From Flavobacteriales bacterium (lineage in GTDB: Bacteria > Bacteroidota > Bacteroidia > NS11-12g > UBA9320), in the NCBI GenBank assembly GCA_020635395.1, contig JACJZV010000003.1, forward strand, positions 124,001 to 188,000: a DNA stretch of 64,000 nt, given 5' to 3'. Made by a program: the position numbers and the translations under genes. A model generated the notes under the pieces. The model was not told where the DNA came from, made no database searches, and worked only from the letters and a program-made list of their open reading frames with translations. Positions 26,830 to 34,127 of the stretch are shown in pieces. Every line of letters begins with the position of its first letter. Positions within the stretch are counted from its first letter, which is position 1.

Positions 26830-27210
26830 ATGGAAAGTTATTTCGATTTTGAAAATTTAGAAGTATGGCAAAAAGCAGTTGAGTTTTCAAAAGAAGTAAT
26901 TCAATTTTCTGAAAAACTTAAAGTTAACTCTAAATCATTCAGACTTGTTGAACAATTAGAAAGTGCTTCAACTTCAATTGCAATGAACATTGCCGAAGGC
27001 AAAGGTAGAAACTCGAAAAAAGAATTTCTCCAGTTTTTATATTACTCGCGTGGATCGATTTTCGAAGTAATAACTTTACTGAAAATATTATTTGAATTGG
27101 AAAGAATTTCCGACGAAGAATTTGAAAGATTAAGAAAGAAATCAATAGAAATATCGAAAATGTTAAATGGCTTAATCAAGTATCAGCGTAGTTTGTTAAA
27201 GTCAGGTTAA
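26830..27210 (+). CDS. Four-helix-bundle protein (23S rRNA-intervening-sequence / Avd-like family)
   Basis: 126 residues, mostly long amphipathic helices, with the family signature LEVWQKAVEFSKEVIQFSEKL, LVEQLESASTSIAMNIAEGKGRNS and EFLQFLYYSRGSIFEVITLL. The family (PF05635/TIGR02436) includes proteins encoded in rRNA intervening sequences and the Avd accessory protein of diversity-generating retroelements; it forms basic oligomers that can bind nucleic acid. No reverse transcriptase or rRNA is nearby. The gene has no connection to polysaccharide synthesis, sits in the only large gap of the locus and is flanked on both sides by related short-repeat arrays. It looks like an inserted cassette. 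Confidence 0.9.
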   Translation: MESYFDFENLEVWQKAVEFSKEVIQFSEKLKVNSKSFRLVEQLESASTSIAMNIAEGKGRNSKKEFLQFLYYSRGSIFEVITLLKILFELERISDEEFERLRKKSIEISKMLNGLIKYQRSLLKSG

Positions 27211-27213
27211 ACA

Positions 27214-27361
27214 ATTTGACTATATAGTCAATTAGTCACTTAGTCAGTTTGACGATTTAGCCAATTAAGCTAACAAACTAACTGACTAATTGACTAATTG
27301 ACGAACTAACCAATTGACTAATTGACTAAACGACAAATTGACCAACTGTCTGATCGACAAA
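27214..27361 (+). repeat. Tandem 8-bp repeat array with inverted halves (right of the four-helix-bundle gene)
   Basis: The left part repeats words like AATTAGTC/ACTTAGTC (27226-27249). The right part repeats the complement, TAACTGAC/TAATTGAC/AATTGACC (about 27275-27345), so the array as a whole can fold into an imperfect cruciform or RNA hairpin. The word TAACTGAC also occurs in the left array, so both belong to one repeat family. The array runs up to the start of the next glycosyltransferase gene. Confidence 0.82.
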
Positions 27362-27370
27362 ATGACTAAA

Positions 27371-28111
27371 ATGAAAATCTCCATAATTACTGCAACATAC
27401 AACTCGTCAAAAACAATTAAGGATACGTTGGAAAGTGTATGCAAGCAGACTTATCCAAACATTGAACATATTGTAATTGATGGAAATTCGAAGGATGGAA
27501 CTCAAAATATAATTAAAAGCTACCCACATGTAGCTTTTTTTATTTCTGAACCCGACAAAGGAATATATGATGCACTGAACAAAGGATATTCCAAGGCATC
27601 AGGAGATGTGTTAGGTTTGTTGCATTCTGATGATTATTTCTTTGATAATGAGGTGGTTGAAAAAATTGCTGACGCCTTTCTCAAATACCCTGAAATAGAT
27701 GCCATTTATGGAGACATCGTGTTTGTAAACGATGATCAAAAAATTATTCGTCGGTATTCATCAAAAAATTGGAAGTTGGAAAAAATGAAAATTGGTAAAA
27801 TGCCAGCTCATCCTTCATTTTTTGCTAAAAAAGAAATTTATACCAAATATCCATTTAACATAAAGTACAAAATAGCAGCTGATTACGACCAAATATTAAG
27901 GGTAGCGTTAGATAAATCATTTGAGTTGAAATATGTTCCAATAACAACCACTTGTATGCGGTTGGGTGGAGCAAGTACCGATGGATTGAAATCTAATTTT
28001 TTGATTAATAAAGAAATTTTAGAAATTTGTAAATCAAATAATTATCCCACTAATTACTTGAAAATATACTCGAAATATCCGAGTAGGATTTTGGAATTTT
28101 TAAGGAGATAA
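27371..28111 (+). CDS. GT-A glycosyltransferase, family 2
   Basis: 246 residues from ATG 27371 (MKISIITATYNSSKT). Upstream in-frame starts at 27338 and 27362 lie in the repeat array and are rejected. GT2 features: ITATYNSSKTIKDTLESV, HIVIDGNSKDGTQ with the first aspartate, the DKGIYDALNKG signature, LHSDDYF (DXD-like metal site) and a C-terminal KIAADYDQILRV in place of the ED/Q-x-x-RW motif. This resembles WcaA/colanic-type enzymes that add the second sugar. An intrinsic-terminator-shaped hairpin lies in its coding sequence at 27515-27541. Confidence 0.9.
   Translation: MKISIITATYNSSKTIKDTLESVCKQTYPNIEHIVIDGNSKDGTQNIIKSYPHVAFFISEPDKGIYDALNKGYSKASGDVLGLLHSDDYFFDNEVVEKIADAFLKYPEIDAIYGDIVFVNDDQKIIRRYSSKNWKLEKMKIGKMPAHPSFFAKKEIYTKYPFNIKYKIAADYDQILRVALDKSFELKYVPITTTCMRLGGASTDGLKSNFLINKEILEICKSNNYPTNYLKIYSKYPSRILEFLRR
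27515..27541 (+). other. Terminator-like hairpin inside the GT2 gene
   Basis: AAAAGCTAC, a 6-nt loop, then GTAGCTTTT form a perfect 9-bp stem continued by three more T (seven T in all). The shape is that of an intrinsic terminator but it lies in codons for IIKSYPHVAFFIS. In such A+T-rich DNA a 9-bp stem can arise by chance. Confidence 0.4.
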
Positions 28112-28113
28112 TT

Positions 28114-29025
28114 TTGAAAAAAAACATCCTCATCACAGGAGCTACGGGTTTTGTGGGCAAACATGTTCTTGAAGAATTTTCTTCACAAAATGTATTTGCG
28201 TTAAGTTCTTCAGTTAAAGCGATAGATGGTGTAGACGAAGTGTTTAGTTGGGATGAGTTAGATAAAATTAATCGCACATTTGATGCCGTAATACATCTTG
28301 CGGGTCTTGCTCATGATACGCAAAATAAACGTGATGAACAAGACTATTTTGATGTAAATGAAGGACTTACAAAAAAACTGCTCTCTCATTGCACACGTTG
28401 GCAGGTAAGAACTTTTATATACTTAAGCAGTGTAAAAGCCGTGGTTGACTCAACTTCTGATGATGTATTAGATGAAGACTCAAAAAGTACAGCCAAAGGT
28501 GTTTACGGTAGGTCGAAACTTGCGGCCGAAAGAGCCATCGAAAAATCTAATTTCAATGGTACAAAAATTATACTAAGACCGGTAATGATTTATGGAAAAG
28601 GGCAAAAAGGGAATTTAAAAGCTTTGGAAACTATTGTAAATAAAGGTATCCCCTACCCTTTTGGGAAATGGGACAATAAGCGTTCGGTTTTGTATGTAAA
28701 AAATTTAACCTTTTGCATAAAAAAACTTATTGACAACCAAGGCGAATCAGGAACTTATTTTATTTCGGACGATTCACCAATTTCCACCACACAAATGCTT
28801 CAATATATCGGAAATGGGATTAATAAAAAACCCCATCTTGTGAGTATTCCCAATGGCTTGATTCGGTTTGTTAGAAGCATATCCCCCAACAAAGTAAAAA
28901 ACATACTTGATAAGGTTTTGGGAAGTTTGGAGGTTGATAATATGAAATTGTTAAAGGCATTGAATTGGAATAAAATGCCCTATGAAACCAAAGAATCCTT
29001 TGAAAAAACCTTTCGAATAAATTAA
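28114..29025 (+). CDS. WbpV-like UDP-N-acetylaminosugar 4-ketoreductase (extended SDR)
   Basis: 303 residues from a TTG start. Cofactor motif: ILITGATGFVGKHVLEEF. The strand VIHLAGLAHDTQN is typical of the WbpV/WbpK/FnlB-like reductases that form UDP-QuiNAc or UDP-FucNAc. VYGRSKLAAERAI supplies the Tyr/Lys pair. ILRPVMIYGKGQKGNLKALETIV and PYPFGKWDNKRSVLYVKNL match the same subfamily. Its stop and the next start overlap (TAATG), and the next gene is a WecA/WbpL-type transferase. This reductase-transferase pair is a recurring unit that makes and loads the first sugar of the repeat. Confidence 0.85.
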   Translation: MKKNILITGATGFVGKHVLEEFSSQNVFALSSSVKAIDGVDEVFSWDELDKINRTFDAVIHLAGLAHDTQNKRDEQDYFDVNEGLTKKLLSHCTRWQVRTFIYLSSVKAVVDSTSDDVLDEDSKSTAKGVYGRSKLAAERAIEKSNFNGTKIILRPVMIYGKGQKGNLKALETIVNKGIPYPFGKWDNKRSVLYVKNLTFCIKKLIDNQGESGTYFISDDSPISTTQMLQYIGNGINKKPHLVSIPNGLIRFVRSISPNKVKNILDKVLGSLEVDNMKLLKALNWNKMPYETKESFEKTFRIN

Positions 29026-30002
29026 TGTATATCTTACTCCTCATCATTTTTTCTTCTTTTTTGCTTTGCTATGCGTACTATGTTTGGGCAAAAAAGAAAC
29101 AAATTATTGACAGGCCAAACGAGCGTAGCTCACATACACACACTCCTGTGCGAGGCATGGGCATTGTGTTTTGTGTTTTGTTATTTCCACTTTATTTCAT
29201 ATTTCCAACAAATTGGAATTTATTCTTGGGGCTTCAAGTTGCAGGTATTATTGGTTATTTAGACGACCGATTTACAATCAAATCAAATATCCGTTTAACT
29301 TTATACATTTTTTCTCTAATTCTTGCTGGTTTTCAATACTATACAAATTCAGAGATAGCCCCATTTTGGTTATTGCCTGTAATTTTGGTGGGTGTTGGAA
29401 TTATCAATACCATTAACTTTATGGATGGAATAAATGGCATTACCGGATATTACATCATCGTTTTTATTGTATCAGTTTTGTTTAATAGATATACCAATTG
29501 GATTGAATTCGACAGACTTACACCTTTGGAATATGGTCTTTGTGTTGCCCTTATCTTTTTAGTTTCATTCGGCTTTTTCAATTATCGAAATCAAGCACTT
29601 GCATTTTTGGGAGATTCCGGCAGCGTTTCCCTTGGTTTGTTGGTAGTATTAACCCTAATAAATTTAGGTATTAATGAAAAAGGATGGTCGGTTTTGTCCT
29701 TGGTCGTGGTTTATGGGGTTGACAGTGTTGGAACAATATTTATCCGATTGTTGCGAAGAGAAAACATATTTGAAGCACACCGAAATCATTTATATCAAGA
29801 TTTGGTGCATATTAGAGGTTGGGGACATCATAAAGTGGCCTTAACTTATGCAGTACTTCAAATTATCATTAACACCTTGTATTTCAATTCCGAGGAAAAT
29901 GGAAGTATGCTGTTCTTTGTTTGTCTAATAGTTTTAATAATGGTATATGTAATTGTTAAACATTATTTAGGGCAACTTAAGTTTTTATCTCGAAATGACT
30001 AA
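29025..30002 (+). CDS. WecA/WbpL-type undecaprenyl-phosphate N-acetylaminosugar-1-phosphate transferase
   Basis: 325 residues with about ten to eleven membrane helices. Catalytic motifs of the MraY/WecA superfamily: GYLDDRF (Asp-Asp) near residue 82, INFMDGINGITG near 127-138, FLGDSGSVSLG near 194-204 and the C-terminal RRENIFEAHRNHLYQDLV with the HxxH motif. It attaches GlcNAc-, QuiNAc- or FucNAc-1-phosphate to undecaprenyl phosphate and so starts the repeat unit. Pairing with the WbpV-like gene favours a 6-deoxy-N-acetylhexosamine as initiating sugar. Confidence 0.92.
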   Translation: MYILLLIIFSSFLLCYAYYVWAKKKQIIDRPNERSSHTHTPVRGMGIVFCVLLFPLYFIFPTNWNLFLGLQVAGIIGYLDDRFTIKSNIRLTLYIFSLILAGFQYYTNSEIAPFWLLPVILVGVGIINTINFMDGINGITGYYIIVFIVSVLFNRYTNWIEFDRLTPLEYGLCVALIFLVSFGFFNYRNQALAFLGDSGSVSLGLLVVLTLINLGINEKGWSVLSLVVVYGVDSVGTIFIRLLRRENIFEAHRNHLYQDLVHIRGWGHHKVALTYAVLQIIINTLYFNSEENGSMLFFVCLIVLIMVYVIVKHYLGQLKFLSRND

Positions 30003-31008
30003 AATAAAATTTGCTATTTGTGGATTTGGCCACATTGGCAAACGCCATTCTGTGATTATTCAAAACTTTGAAAACACGGAATTGGTGGCAATTATTGACA
30101 CGGATAAATCGGTCACAGACAATGAATTATATCCAACTTCCATACCATTCTTTGAAAATATTAATGAGTTCTATTTATCACAAACAGATTTGGATGTGTT
30201 GGTAATTGCCACACCAAATGGCACTCATATTGAATTGGCTGAAACCGCATTAAATCATAAAAATCATGTTATTATTGAAAAACCCATGGGAATATCTAAA
30301 GTTGCATGCGAGCAGCTTGTTCACAAAGCACTAAATGTAAACAGACAAGTTTTTGTAGTTAAACAAAACAGATATAGCCCGCCAAGCAAGTGGCTGAAAG
30401 AAGTGGTTGAGCAAAAAATTATTGGCGATGTGTATATGGTTCAACTCAATTGCTATTGGAACAGAGATGATCGTTACTATAAATCTGGTGGCTGGAAGGG
30501 AACGAAAAATTTGGACGGCGGTGTGTTATTCACTCAATTTAGTCATTTTATCGATATTATGTTTTGGGTGTTTGGAGATATTAAAAATATAAAAACCAAC
30601 TTGCAAAACTTTAATCATCAGCATAATACAGAATTTCACGACAGTGGAAATTCCATATTTGAATTTATCAATGGTGGTTTGGGATGTATTAATTTTTCTA
30701 CAAGTGTTTGGGATACCAATATGGAAAGTTCTATTACAGTTGTGGGTTCAAAAGGAAGCCTAAAAATCGGTGGCCAATATATGAATGAAATTGAATACTG
30801 TCACATCGAGGGCTATGCCAAACCAGACCTCCCTCCTACTAATCCGCCTAACGATTATGGCCCATTTAAGGGAAGTGCCGCCAACCATCATTATGTAATT
30901 GAAAATGTGGTAAATACGCTTAACGGAAAAGATACCATTACAGCCAATGCCTTAGAAGGTTTGAAAGTAGTTGATATTATCGAACGAATCTATCAGGCTG
31001 CTCAATAA
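29995..31008 (+). CDS. Gfo/Idh/MocA oxidoreductase, probable UDP-GlcNAcA 3-dehydrogenase (WbpB/WlbA-like)
   Basis: 337 residues. NAD-binding FAICGFGHIGKRH at the N-terminus, IATPNGTHIE, the catalytic VIIEKPMG lysine/proline motif, and VKQNRYSPPSKWLKEVV plus MVQLNCYWNRDDRYYKSGGWKGT. The last two segments are typical of the subfamily found in O-antigen loci, where the C3 hydroxyl of UDP-N-acetylglucosaminuronate is oxidised before transamination. With the WbpI-like epimerase and the amidotransferase trio this suggests a 2,3-diamino-uronic acid. The matching UDP-sugar 6-dehydrogenase, aminotransferase and acetyltransferase (WbpA/E/D) are not in the window. Start ATG overlaps the previous stop. 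Confidence 0.78.
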   Translation: MTKIKFAICGFGHIGKRHSVIIQNFENTELVAIIDTDKSVTDNELYPTSIPFFENINEFYLSQTDLDVLVIATPNGTHIELAETALNHKNHVIIEKPMGISKVACEQLVHKALNVNRQVFVVKQNRYSPPSKWLKEVVEQKIIGDVYMVQLNCYWNRDDRYYKSGGWKGTKNLDGGVLFTQFSHFIDIMFWVFGDIKNIKTNLQNFNHQHNTEFHDSGNSIFEFINGGLGCINFSTSVWDTNMESSITVVGSKGSLKIGGQYMNEIEYCHIEGYAKPDLPPTNPPNDYGPFKGSAANHHYVIENVVNTLNGKDTITANALEGLKVVDIIERIYQAAQ

Positions 31009-31013
31009 ATTGA

Positions 31014-32072
31014 ATGTCAAATATTTGGCTTGTTTCTTATGCCGACTGCATAACTAAAGGTAGCAACCCAAGACTGCTTGGATATTACGATTATATACAA
31101 AAGCAAGGTTTAATGCCTTGCTTTTGTTTTTTGAAGAAATCTAACATTGAAAACAGTTCATTTCGATGGAAAGTTAATAAGTTCCCGTTTTATTTTAGCC
31201 TAAGATTGCTTTGGGGTTCCAGACCAAAATGCGTTTATGTTTATTCTCCCAACTTTTTGTTTTTTGGTCTTTACTTGGTCTGCAAAATTCGGAGGATTGA
31301 ACTTGTAATTGAAAAAACCGAACTGGACTCTATAAAACCTTTGGAAAACAAAAAGGACTACGTAAATCATATACTTTATAAACTGGATGAATTGATTTCA
31401 CCATTTTTCACAAATAAACTGATGGTTATTAGTTCTAAATTAGCTTCATATTACCAAACAAAGGTTAAGAAAGTGTTCAAAATTGGAGCTTTTATTCCAT
31501 ACCATGCTCTTCAAAATATACAATCACAAACAACTAACAATCAAGATTTTACCATTGGATATTTTGGAACTTTTGCAAAAAAAGACGACACTCAGCGATT
31601 AATAAACGTTTTCCAGAAACTTCAAAAACAAATTCCCAGTTCAAAACTTCATTTAGTAGGCGGTGTACGAAATGTTACCTTTAAGAATGAAAACATTGTT
31701 TTGTTCGGAGAAATTGAAAATCATCAAATTGTTTCAGAACTAAGCAAATGTGATGTATTGATTGCTATTCGAGAAAAAAATGACTATTCCGATTATGGTT
31801 TCCCCTCTAAATTTACCGAATATTTTATGACCAAAAAACCCATTATTGCCTCAAAATCATCAGAGATACCTGATTTATTTGCACACAAAAAGGAGCTAAT
31901 TTTAATAGAACCTGAAAATGAAAAGCAGCTTCTGGATGCGATAATTTGGGTTAAGGAAAACACAACTGAGGCTCGACAAATTGGAGAAACTGGCTTCAAT
32001 TGGGCAATGCAACATTGGCATCCGGATGTGGTTCTCAAGAAATGGTATGATTTTGTTATTTCAAATAAATGA
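31014..32072 (+). CDS. GT-B glycosyltransferase, family 4-like
   Basis: 352 residues. N-lobe IWLVSYADCITKGSNPRLLGYY, middle PKCVYVYSPNFLFFGLYLVCK, C-lobe DFTIGYFGTFAKKDDTQRLINVF and YGFPSKFTEYFMTKKPIIASKSSEIPDLF, the donor-binding segment. No membrane helix of convincing length is seen. The first 40 codons contain a striking 12-bp hairpin followed by six T (31097-31132). An in-frame ATG lies in its loop (31113), so the annotated start at 31014 and a shorter form starting at 31113 should both be kept in mind, although the shorter form would lack the first strand of the fold. Confidence 0.8.
   Translation: MSNIWLVSYADCITKGSNPRLLGYYDYIQKQGLMPCFCFLKKSNIENSSFRWKVNKFPFYFSLRLLWGSRPKCVYVYSPNFLFFGLYLVCKIRRIELVIEKTELDSIKPLENKKDYVNHILYKLDELISPFFTNKLMVISSKLASYYQTKVKKVFKIGAFIPYHALQNIQSQTTNNQDFTIGYFGTFAKKDDTQRLINVFQKLQKQIPSSKLHLVGGVRNVTFKNENIVLFGEIENHQIVSELSKCDVLIAIREKNDYSDYGFPSKFTEYFMTKKPIIASKSSEIPDLFAHKKELILIEPENEKQLLDAIIWVKENTTEARQIGETGFNWAMQHWHPDVVLKKWYDFVISNK
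31097..31132 (+). terminator. Intrinsic-terminator structure inside a glycosyltransferase gene
   Basis: ACAAAAGCAAGG, a 7-nt loop (TTTAATG) and CCTTGCTTTTGT form a perfect 12-bp stem, followed at once by T-rich sequence (TTTTTT from 31127). It has every feature of a rho-independent terminator on the + strand but lies at codons 28-40 of the gene starting at 31014. It could act as an attenuator or polarity element late in the polysaccharide operon. Confidence 0.6.
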
Positions 32073-33316
32073 CAACTTTATTTAAAAACAGCTATTTCAT
32101 TTATTTTCTGACAGTTGCGTTGGGCTTTTTGAGCTTTTTTTCATTTAAAAATCCCAACAAAATGCCACCTCAATTTTTGGGAGCGTTTCATTCGGGTTAT
32201 CAAAATATTCACTTTGACCGTAACTATTTTACCAACTTTAATACTCGTTTTCAAATTGATGCCAATTCCGTTCAAGATTATGTGGATGGGAAGACTTTGT
32301 ACCCAAAAAATTCAACCCAACAAACCAAAACGTATCATCACAACAATGTAGCTTTTATCTTTTTTGTTGCTGCTTCAAAACTTATATTTTGGGAATCGGA
32401 AACCGACCAAAAATTAGTTTGGTTTCAAATGATTTTGCATTTAATAATGTCCATTTTTATACTTTCTCTTTTTGATAATTTCATTTCAAAATACTTATTT
32501 ATAGCACTTTACGCCGCAAATCCTTTTATTATTTATTTTGTTTCGTTTCCATATTACTATTTTGGTTTGATTTTGGTTTCATTCGTTTTTTTGATGCTTT
32601 CCAACCAAAAACTAACCACCCTTCAGCTTTTGTTTTTTGTCATGCTTATTGCTTGGGCCACCAATTTGAGGCAAACAGCGGCTTTGGCAACATTTTTTAG
32701 TCTTTATCTTATTTACCAAATTCAAAGATTCAAAAAGTTTCTTCCCATTGCACTAACCTTTGTAATTGTTTTCTTTCTTACCTATTCACAATCTCACAAA
32801 AATTTTAGATACACCGCCTTTTTAGGCATGGGAGCTTACGACAATGACATACTTAACACAATGGAAGACGCAGAAGCATTGGTTTTTTTCGAAGCAAAAA
32901 CAGGTAAAGAGATGAATTCTGCCAACATTTCCGGAAATTATTACAACGATACCATACAAAACCAAATGTCGAATTTGCTTTTTATCGAAGTTCAAAATGA
33001 GTTTAAAGCCCAGCCATACCGATTTTTTAGAAATGCTTTTTTGAATATAATCAACTCATTTAGTGTTGGTTATTTGAACGATTTTGGTTTATTGCCTCGA
33101 TTGATTTCGTTTATTTTAGGAATACTATCAATTGCGGCATTTCTATATTTCAAACTTTATAACCACCTGATATTCATATTGCTAATGTCCGCTCCGGTTG
33201 TTTTATACTATCCACCCGTTCAGGTTTATGTGTTGGGCAATTTCATCATTTTGGCTCATGGCTGGAGCAAAATTCTCCCAAAACTTTTAGCCAAACCTTT
33301 CCAACTCTCTCTTTAA
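32069..33316 (+). CDS. Polytopic membrane protein, possible GT-C (lipid-linked sugar) transferase
   Basis: 415 residues with about nine hydrophobic helices and an N-terminal periplasmic stretch after helix 1 (SVQDYVDGKTLYPKNSTQQ). The layout, with a loop after the first helix followed by many helices, resembles GT39/GT83-type polyprenyl-sugar-dependent transferases, but no diagnostic catalytic motif is clear. It is the last gene of the locus on this strand; the start overlaps the previous stop (ATGA). Its last 30 nt overlap the 3' end of smpB on the other strand. Confidence 0.6.
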   Translation: MTTLFKNSYFIYFLTVALGFLSFFSFKNPNKMPPQFLGAFHSGYQNIHFDRNYFTNFNTRFQIDANSVQDYVDGKTLYPKNSTQQTKTYHHNNVAFIFFVAASKLIFWESETDQKLVWFQMILHLIMSIFILSLFDNFISKYLFIALYAANPFIIYFVSFPYYYFGLILVSFVFLMLSNQKLTTLQLLFFVMLIAWATNLRQTAALATFFSLYLIYQIQRFKKFLPIALTFVIVFFLTYSQSHKNFRYTAFLGMGAYDNDILNTMEDAEALVFFEAKTGKEMNSANISGNYYNDTIQNQMSNLLFIEVQNEFKAQPYRFFRNAFLNIINSFSVGYLNDFGLLPRLISFILGILSIAAFLYFKLYNHLIFILLMSAPVVLYYPPVQVYVLGNFIILAHGWSKILPKLLAKPFQLSL

Positions 33317-33739
33317 GTCTTTCGACTTTAAATCTTCCCGTTTATCAAAGTTTTTCTTACCTCTACACAACCCAATTAACAGCTTGGCATAGCCCGATTC
33401 AGCAAAAAATAATTCTAAAGGAATAATGGTATAACCCTGATCTTTTAGCTTGGTATTCAGCTTTTTAAGCTCCGTTTTATTTAGTAATAATTGCCGCTCT
33501 CTGTGCGGTTCTTGAGCCAGGTATCCGGCATTTTTAAATTCGGCAATGTGCATCCCTTTTACCATAATTCCTGTGGCAGACAAATAGCAATAAGCCTCAG
33601 AAATGGAGGCTTTACCCTCGCGAACAGATTTCACCTCGGCCCCTGTTAGCATAATTCCGGCAGTAAATTCTTGCTCAACAAAATACTCAAAATGAGCCTT
33701 TCGATTCTTTATTCGTATTTCTTTTTGCATTTTAGCCAT
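33287..33739 (-). CDS. smpB: SsrA-binding protein SmpB
   Basis: 150 residues, the usual length. Motifs KNRKAHFEYFVEQEFTAGIMLTGAEVKSVREGKASI, GMHIAEFKNAGYLAQEPHRERQLLLN and GLCRGKKNFDKREDLKSKD are diagnostic of the tmRNA-binding OB fold and basic tail. It acts with tmRNA in rescue of stalled ribosomes. Its start overlaps the end of the thioesterase gene by 8 nt, so it is the last gene of a four-gene operon. Its 3' end runs 30 nt into the convergent polysaccharide gene. No tmRNA gene is visible in the window. Confidence 0.97.
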   Translation of the reverse strand: MAKMQKEIRIKNRKAHFEYFVEQEFTAGIMLTGAEVKSVREGKASISEAYCYLSATGIMVKGMHIAEFKNAGYLAQEPHRERQLLLNKTELKKLNTKLKDQGYTIIPLELFFAESGYAKLLIGLCRGKKNFDKREDLKSKDLKRELERFG

Positions 33740-34127
33740 TTGCTTTCTGTTCGATGATTTTAACCAACTCTTTTTTCAAAATTTTTTGTCCAGTGGTGCC
33801 TGTTGCAATTAACCGATTGCCCACCGCAGCTTCAAATTTGCAGTTTATACTATTACCAACCAATTCATAAATTTCGGCTGTTATTCTAACGGTTTGTCCC
33901 ACCAAAGCCGGAGATTTATGTTCAATGGTTAAAAATGTGCCAATTCCCTCTTCGTCTTTTTCCAACATTTCCAGAACAAACAATCTACCTGCCCATTCTG
34001 CATCGCGGCCCAGTGCAAAAGTTGCATAAAAAGGATGCACCATCCCTGCCTCAAATTGAGCAACATCAGCAGTTGTTACCAATTTTTCAAATGCCTTTTT
34101 ATCACCTATTTCAAAAATACTTTTCAA
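33732..34127 (-). CDS. Hotdog-fold thioesterase (FlK-like, COG5496)
   Basis: 131 residues from a TTG that overlaps the mutS2 stop (TTGA). TADVAQFEAGMVHPFYATFALGRDAEWAGRLFVLEMLEKDEEGIGTFLTIEHKSPALVGQ matches the thioesterase family of fluoroacetyl-CoA thioesterase, with the central Glu of the hotdog active site. It presumably hydrolyses a small acyl-CoA in the cytoplasm. Genes of this type often sit beside smpB/mutS2 in Bacteroidota, so the context gives little functional information. Confidence 0.8.
   Translation of the reverse strand: MKSIFEIGDKKAFEKLVTTADVAQFEAGMVHPFYATFALGRDAEWAGRLFVLEMLEKDEEGIGTFLTIEHKSPALVGQTVRITAEIYELVGNSINCKFEAAVGNRLIATGTTGQKILKKELVKIIEQKANG

Noticed and set aside
26830..27210. 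Diversity-generating retroelement (Avd-like gene)
   Set aside because: No reverse transcriptase, template repeat or variable repeat nearby; only the four-helix-bundle family is shared.
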